Positions 5,462-7,853 of a stretch of DNA of 7,853 bases are shown here, one piece after another (the stretch's first letter is position 1; the number at the start of each line of letters is the position of its first letter). Origin of the DNA: Pseudomonadota bacterium (GTDB lineage: Bacteria; Desulfobacterota; Desulfarculia; Desulfarculales; JAHJDS01); contig JAHJDS010000112.1 in NCBI GenBank assembly GCA_018812395.1, positions 1 to 7,853 on the forward strand, written 5' to 3'. A model generated the notes under the pieces. That model searched no databases, was not told the origin of the DNA, and saw only the letters and a list, made by a program, of their open reading frames with translations. The translations under genes and the position numbers were made by a program.

Positions 5462-5653
5462 ATGGGAAAGCAGAAACCAACTCTCAAGCCGGGCAAATCT
5501 GCTCCTCAGTCAGGACAGTATGAGATTGTGGGGCCACGAGGAGGAAGAACAGGTATCGAGCGAACTGTCGTCAAGGGAGAACCTCTGCCCCCTACACTCC
5601 AGCCTGGTCAACAATACATCATCGTGGACCCAACCAAAACCAGCGGCAAGTAA
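5462..5653 (+). CDS. 63-aa YjzC-like small protein
   Basis: ATG 5462 follows GGAGGTGA (5450-5457) at 4-nt spacing. The layout KPGKSAPQSGQYEIVGPRGG (9-28), then GIERTVVKGEPLPPT (31-45), then GQQYIIVDPTK (49-59) resembles the YjzC family: a PG-x-x-AP-x-SG-x-Y opening, a conserved polar middle, a KG-x-x-x-P-P segment and an aromatic C-terminal strand. YjzC proteins have no settled biochemical function. The protein is small, basic, probably all-beta, and lacks a signal peptide, membrane segment or cysteine. It is second in the small-gene operon and directly precedes the 5659-5709 hairpin terminator. Similarity was judged by eye. Confidence 0.8.
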   Translation: MGKQKPTLKPGKSAPQSGQYEIVGPRGGRTGIERTVVKGEPLPPTLQPGQQYIIVDPTKTSGK

Positions 5654-5658
5654 TGGAC

Positions 5659-5709
5659 AAGGACACAGCGAGTGTTCCGATCCTGGCTAGGGTGTTCCTG
5701 TGTCCTTTT
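5659..5709 (+). terminator. Hairpin terminator of the small-gene operon
   Basis: AAGGACACAG (5659-5668) is the exact inverse of CTGTGTCCTT (5698-5707), and the last stem bases run into a T4 tract (5706-5709). The 29-nt interior contains a further small stem (ATCCT with AGGGT around GGCT). It starts 6 nt after the YjzC-like stop codon. The large branched interior is unusual for a terminator and might be a small 3'-end RNA structure. Confidence 0.65.
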
Positions 5710-5913
5710 CCGACCATGATAGGTTCATGCCACATAGCACATTGTAGGCTTGAAGGCTTGCAGGTTAAGCACGAGGATTCATTCTCCTCGCGCCGTTGCT
5801 GCTTGCAGATCGGCACTGGGGGGGGGCAGCTGAATTCACTTGAGGACAGCCCTCCCTGCTGCCAAATGCGGATCTGTACTACTTAATCCAGCTGAAAAGG
5901 AGCAAAAAGCATA
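5710..5913. other. Non-coding stretch with small repeats, hairpin and G9 tract
   Basis: No credible gene on either strand. It holds AGGCTTG twice (5746-5752, 5754-5760), GCTTGCAG twice (5756-5763, 5801-5808), a 6-bp hairpin CGAGGA/TCCTCG (5772-5790), and a run of nine G (5818-5826). I see no function; parts could belong to a structured RNA but no promoter was found. Confidence 0.4.
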
Positions 5914-5942
5914 TTGACAAATGTTCACCAGACCGGTATAAT
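5914..5942 (+). promoter_or_regulatory. Perfect consensus sigma-70 promoter for the small RNA
   Basis: TTGACA (5914-5919), 17-bp spacer, TATAAT (5937-5942): all twelve consensus bases and optimal spacing. Transcription should start near 5949. No protein gene follows on this strand before the terminator at 5977-6012, so the promoter appears dedicated to a short RNA. The spacer contains TTCACCA, part of the half-site seen in the 2814-2847 palindrome; this may be coincidence. Confidence 0.87.
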
Positions 5943-5948
5943 GATAAG

Positions 5949-6012
5949 TGATAGATGGGTCGGGGCTTCCCGGCCGCAAGGCGCGGGCCGTATAGGGCTC
6001 GCGTCTTGTTTT
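5949..6012 (+). ncRNA. Candidate ~64-nt double-hairpin small RNA next to the DUF3800 gene
   Basis: Predicted from a perfect promoter and a terminator with no ORF between. Hairpin 1: GGTCGGG (5958-5964) with CCCGGCC (5969-5975), 7 bp, 4-nt loop GCTT. Hairpin 2: 5977-5989 with 5996-6008, 13 continuous pairs, 6-nt loop, followed by T4 (6009-6012). One base separates the stems, so the RNA is almost entirely double-stranded with a short 5' tail. The three wobble pairs (5960-5973, 5981-6004, 5986-5999) are U-G or G-U in plus-strand RNA but would be A-C mismatches on the minus strand, fixing the functional strand. Its end abuts the convergent DUF3800 stop codon. Families of structured RNAs named DUF3800 motifs have been described from comparative genomics near DUF3800 genes; whether this matches one is not testable here. 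The exact 5' end is inferred. Confidence 0.72.
5977..6012 (+). terminator. 13-bp intrinsic terminator of the small RNA
   Basis: CAAGGCGCGGGCC (5977-5989) pairs with GGCTCGCGTCTTG (5996-6008) without a gap, two pairs being G-U, followed by TTTT. The DUF3800 stop codon (6013-6011 on the other strand) lies in the T-tract, so the stem may also stop convergent transcription. Confidence 0.8.
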
Positions 6013-6805
6013 AACCCCACAGACTGTAGTGATCAAAGGTTGGCTGAGGAAAAACCTTTAGGCCATAACCCAGGATCCTACTCGGTGCGCTGGGGCGACC
6101 ATCGATCTTGCCACTTTCAAAGAGCACATCAAACGACTTCTGAGTAAGGCCAGGCCGCAGGGTCTTGACCGCGATAGGATAAGCCACCAGGTCTGCCACT
6201 TGCAAACCGACGATGTTATCTTCTTTTTTTCTCATCCAAAGCCCCGTGATATTGCCCAACCCTTGATAATACGTACCACTGCTAGAAAGCCGCTGGTACT
6301 CGTCTTTGAGTAGCCGATCTTCTTTCTCCCCACGCGACTCAGCCAGGACATAGCCGGTGCTTGCGCCACCCCCCAACCGTTGCACAAGCCTTTCATAGCG
6401 TTCCACGATAAACGACAAGGCCAGATGATATGGATGCTGGGCCTGCTGCCCATACAGGCGCAGGTGGTCGCTCTTGAGAATCACGACGGCCAGAATGGTA
6501 AAATCTAGCTGACGCATCATATCATTCAATGCTTCATAAAACTCGATCTTGCGCTTGGAATCCCCAAGAAACGCAAACACCCCCTGGTGCTTGCGGATGT
6601 CCCGCGAATGTAGGACTATATCCGAAGCACCAAAGAAGCGCACTTTGAAAGCATCCACCATCGGCCGGGCAACCGCGCGATAGTATGCCCGCTCAAAAAC
6701 ACAGCCCACTAACCCAAAAACGGAATAGTTAGGGTCGATGCTCTGCATATTATGGTCGCCTGTCTCATCTACAAACATTACAAAATTACCGCTTTGGACT
6801 TTCAT
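6011..6805 (-). CDS. DUF3800 domain protein (putative RNase H-fold nuclease)
   Basis: 264-aa protein matching the DUF3800 layout: N-terminal strand FVMFVDETGDH (8-18) with the invariant Asp13 and Asp17; FGLVGCVFE (30-38); HSRDIRKHQGVF (66-77) before a helix with RKIEFYEAL (85-93); YHLALSFIVERYERLV (126-141); VLAESRG (153-159) with Glu156; and C-terminal LQVADLVAYPI (201-211) with Asp205. The spaced acidic residues fit a two-metal RNase H-like active site; the enzymatic role of the family is not established. ATG 6805 is chosen because a TTG start 57 nt earlier has no ribosome site and adds atypical residues, though GGGGGG-N9-ATG is itself a modest site. The gene stands alone, converges on the small RNA and shares its terminator region. 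No convincing promoter was found upstream. Confidence 0.9.
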   Translation of the reverse strand: MKVQSGNFVMFVDETGDHNMQSIDPNYSVFGLVGCVFERAYYRAVARPMVDAFKVRFFGASDIVLHSRDIRKHQGVFAFLGDSKRKIEFYEALNDMMRQLDFTILAVVILKSDHLRLYGQQAQHPYHLALSFIVERYERLVQRLGGGASTGYVLAESRGEKEDRLLKDEYQRLSSSGTYYQGLGNITGLWMRKKEDNIVGLQVADLVAYPIAVKTLRPGLTQKSFDVLFESGKIDGRPSAPSRILGYGLKVFPQPTFDHYSLWG

Positions 6806-6973
6806 TGCCCTGAACCCCCCAGTAAAGTATGATAAACTTCTGAACGTCGCCCCGTTTCTCAACCTCGGTCAAGCCTTCGTAGTCTTCCTGCCGTGATCAG
6901 CCCGCTCCGCCGCCAGTCTCACCAACGCTCAACCGAGTGCTGCGCTCCTACTCTAATATACGTAAACGAACAG

Positions 6974-7043
6974 ACGGGACATGATTAACCGACAGGAAAG
7001 GTTAAACTATCCCAATGCGCTTTAACTTGAATTAACGGGACAT
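6974..7043. repeat. ACGGGACAT direct repeat pair with GTTAA-type motifs
   Basis: ACGGGACAT occurs at 6974-6982 and 7035-7043, 61 bp apart in the same orientation. ATTAAC accompanies both (after the first copy, before the second), and GGTTAAAC and CTTTAACTT lie between. On the minus strand this reads as repeated TGTCCCGT motifs, the kind of internal repeats found at transposon ends bound by Mu-like/IS21-type transposases. No transposase gene is present, so it could be a remnant end. Confidence 0.35.
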
Positions 7044-7070
7044 CGACATCCAAACTTCCCTAATCACGAC

Positions 7071-7104
7071 AGCACATTCCGACCGAGGGTATTGTAGCAC
7101 ATTC
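7071..7104. repeat. AGCACATTC direct repeat pair
   Basis: AGCACATTC at 7071-7079 and 7096-7104, 25 bp apart. Short but exact; no function evident. Confidence 0.3.
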
Positions 7105-7162
7105 ACTGTCTGGTGGGCAGGGATCTCGATAGAAATCTCTCTGGCACGTGCAGAAGTACTTG

Positions 7163-7199
7163 TCGGTTTTTCAGTATCCATGTGGACACTGAAAACCGA
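7163..7199. repeat. Palindrome with CAGTATCC...GGACACTG core
   Basis: Arms TCGGTTTT and AAAACCGA enclose CAGTATCC, AUGU loop, GGACACTG. One mismatch (7176/7187) and one bulged T. The core is shared with 7702-7737. Confidence 0.7.
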
Positions 7200-7220
7200 G
7201 TTCCAATGCAAATCCAGCCC

Positions 7221-7244
7221 CGGAATCCACATTGTTGGATTCCG
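7221..7244. repeat. 9-bp-arm palindrome CGGAATCCA/TGGATTCCG
   Basis: Perfect arms 7221-7229 and 7236-7244 with a 6-nt loop CATTGT. Its last two bases overlap the next palindrome. Confidence 0.65.
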
Positions 7245-7274
7245 TTTTCAGTCGACCAAAGGCGACTGAAAACG
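7243..7274. repeat. 12-bp-arm palindrome CGTTTTCAGTCG/CGACTGAAAACG
   Basis: Perfect arms 7243-7254 and 7263-7274 around an 8-nt loop. It shares TTTTCAGT with the palindromes at 7163 and 7765. Confidence 0.75.
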
Positions 7275-7294
7275 CCCGGTCGCTGTCTGACTGG

Positions 7295-7319
7295 ACGTTT
7301 TGACCAACCATCAAAAGGT
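7295..7319. repeat. Weak palindrome TTTTGA/TCAAAA
   Basis: Arms 7298-7303 and 7311-7316 around a 7-nt loop, extended by two pairs after one mismatch. Weaker than its neighbours. Confidence 0.4.
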
Positions 7320-7418
7320 AGCGAGTTGCGCTGGTAGTCACCACGAGGTTAACAGCGCACTCTGGAACCCGCGATTTGGCCAAAAATTGCCCAAGACCCG
7401 GCTCTCCACCGTCCAAGA

Positions 7419-7460
7419 GCGCCGGCGCATGCTATAAACTGATCATGATCAGTTTATAGC
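7419..7460. repeat. 30-bp perfect palindrome, right copy of the CTATAAACTGATCA repeat
   Basis: 7431-7460 is a perfect palindrome, half-arm GCTATAAACTGATCA, centred at 7445/7446. It matches the core of 2961-3007 at 27 of 28 bases and is also preceded by GCGCCGGCG (7419-7427). In the left copy the outer arms have diverged but still pair internally. Confidence 0.8.
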
Positions 7461-7562
7461 TCGCTCTACCCAAGCAGCAGCTACCACCGCTCTTTAGGCA
7501 TTTCACGGCGAACGTTCCGCCAAAGGCGCATCCCAAATCCTCCCAAAAGCGAAAAAGTCGTG

Positions 7563-7588
7563 TTTCGTGAAAATCGCTTTTCACGAAA
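7563..7588. repeat. 11-bp-arm palindrome TTTCGTGAAAA/TTTTCACGAAA
   Basis: Perfect arms 7563-7573 and 7578-7588 with a 4-nt loop TCGC. An alternative pairing exists with AAAAGCGA just upstream (7545-7552) against TCGCTTTT (7574-7581). Core shared with 7612-7641. Confidence 0.75.
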
Positions 7589-7611
7589 TCTGCAGAACCG
7601 GCCAGGTCAGG

Positions 7612-7641
7612 ACTTTCGTGAAAAACGTTTTTCACGAAAGT
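7612..7641. repeat. 30-bp perfect palindrome with TTTCGTGAAAAA half
   Basis: Perfect two-fold symmetry about 7626/7627, half-arm ACTTTCGTGAAAAAC. Same TTTCGTGAAAA core as 7563-7588, 24 bp away, but with a loopless centre. Confidence 0.78.
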
Positions 7642-7701
7642 GGACCGATTCTCCAGCAAAGAGACAAAAAACTCTCCATCCAACAAAGCACCTACGCGAT
7701 A

Positions 7702-7737
7702 GGGCCTTGCAGTATCCGTGTGGATACTGCAAGGCCC
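7702..7737. repeat. 16-bp-arm hairpin GGGCCTTGCAGTATCC
   Basis: Perfect 16-bp arms (7702-7717, 7722-7737) with loop GTGT. The core CAGTATCC-N4-GGATACTG matches 7163-7199, where the outer arm is TTTT/AAAA rather than CCTTG/CAAGG. Not followed by a T-tract. Confidence 0.8.
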
Positions 7738-7764
7738 CAACAACGTTCAGCAAGATACCCCAGA

Positions 7765-7801
7765 GGGCTTTTCAGTGAACACGTGTTCACTGAAAAAGCC
7801 C
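7765..7801. repeat. Near-perfect palindrome GGGCTTTTCAGTGAACAC
   Basis: Core 7769-7796 is perfectly symmetric about 7782/7783 (half TTTTCAGTGAACAC). GGGC/GCCC extends it after one bulged A (7797). AAGCCCC (7796-7802) can alternatively pair with GGGGCTT (7816-7822). Confidence 0.78.
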
Positions 7802-7853
7802 CATCGAACATCGACGGGGCTTGCTGGCTGGCCACAGAAGGCCTCGCTGCGCC

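Larger units (their letters stand above)
6806..7162. other. Non-coding stretch upstream of the DUF3800 gene
   Basis: No credible gene on either strand. It must contain the DUF3800 promoter; the only -10-like hexamers on the minus strand (TATCAT near 6830, TATATT near 6957) lack good -35 elements. It also contains the ACGGGACAT and AGCACATTC direct repeats listed separately. Confidence 0.5.
7163..7801. repeat. Array of diverse palindromes (overall extent)
   Basis: About 640 bp without a credible gene, containing at least eight distinct inverted repeats with 9-18-bp arms at irregular spacing: 7163-7199, 7221-7244, 7243-7274, 7295-7319 (weak), 7431-7460, 7563-7588, 7612-7641, 7702-7737 and 7765-7801. 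Several share cores while the arms vary with pairing kept. Few have U-tracts, so most are not terminators. It is followed by the window end, so the array may continue. Confidence 0.8.

Noticed and set aside
5619..6147. Small ORFs on both strands between the YjzC-like gene and the small RNA
   Set aside because: No ribosome sites, low-complexity translations and overlap with the terminator and RNA hairpins.
5914..6805. Type III toxin-antitoxin locus
   Set aside because: The RNA is not a tandem repeat array upstream of the protein gene; it is convergent, and DUF3800 is not a known ToxN-type toxin.
7171..7743. Minus-strand ORFs of 81 and 103 codons in the palindrome array
   Set aside because: They run through several palindromes, lack ribosome sites and show no protein-like pattern.
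7163..7801. CRISPR array
   Set aside because: The repeats are not identical, spacing is irregular, and each unit is a different long palindrome; no cas gene is present.
7163..7801. Integron attC cassette array
   Set aside because: The hairpins lack the RYYYAAC/GTTRRRY end boxes and no cassette genes lie between them.

Overview
The window looks like accessory or plasmid-borne DNA from a GC-rich bacterium. Chloroflexota is my best guess, from the style of the ParM, XRE and ImmA-like proteins, but this is a weak inference and no rRNA or housekeeping gene is present. The left third is markedly GC-rich and carries a replicon-partition operon. The rest is less GC-rich and patchy, with short accessory genes, a gene remnant, long non-coding stretches and many perfect or near-perfect palindromes.

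Left part (1-2850): a minus-strand operon reads from a perfect consensus promoter (TTGACA-17-TATAAT, 2773-2801) behind a 34-bp palindrome (2814-2847). A leader of about 430 nt contains hairpins and a possible 39-codon ORF. Then come a small excisionase/MerR-type HTH protein, an actin-like ParM, a ribbon-helix-helix (RHH) protein and a ParA ATPase cut by the window edge. Actin-type and Walker-type partition motors therefore share one operon and apparently one small DNA-binding adaptor.

Middle part (2960-5710): after a 44-bp palindrome there is a plus-strand remnant (about 3057-3767) with a good ribosome site, a start codon and a one-base frame break. Next is a minus-strand XRE regulator/ImmA-IrrE-like pair with a 4-nt overlap; the protease-like protein has HELLE where HExxH is expected. 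Divergent promoters flanked by two inverted repeats face two small plus-strand genes: a 74-aa His/Cys protein and a 63-aa YjzC-like protein. These end in a hairpin terminator. The arrangement suggests XRE autoregulation and control of the small genes, with the ImmA-like protein acting on XRE.

Right part (5710-7853): a second perfect consensus promoter (5914-5942) faces right but has no gene after it. It precedes a sequence of about 64 nt that folds into a 7-bp hairpin and a 13-bp terminator hairpin ending in UUUU. Its G-U pairs show that the plus strand is the RNA. Converging on it, with its stop codon in the RNA's U-tract, is a DUF3800 gene encoding a putative RNase H-fold protein. DUF3800 genes are known neighbours of several structured RNA motifs, so this RNA-protein pair is the best candidate for an undescribed system. 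From about 7160 to 7800 there is a non-coding array of at least eight distinct palindromes, some in related pairs whose arms differ in matching ways. One of them (7419-7460) repeats, with flanking sequence, the palindrome at 2961-3007. The two copies bracket the XRE/ImmA/small-gene/RNA/DUF3800 block and may be element boundaries or shared binding sites.
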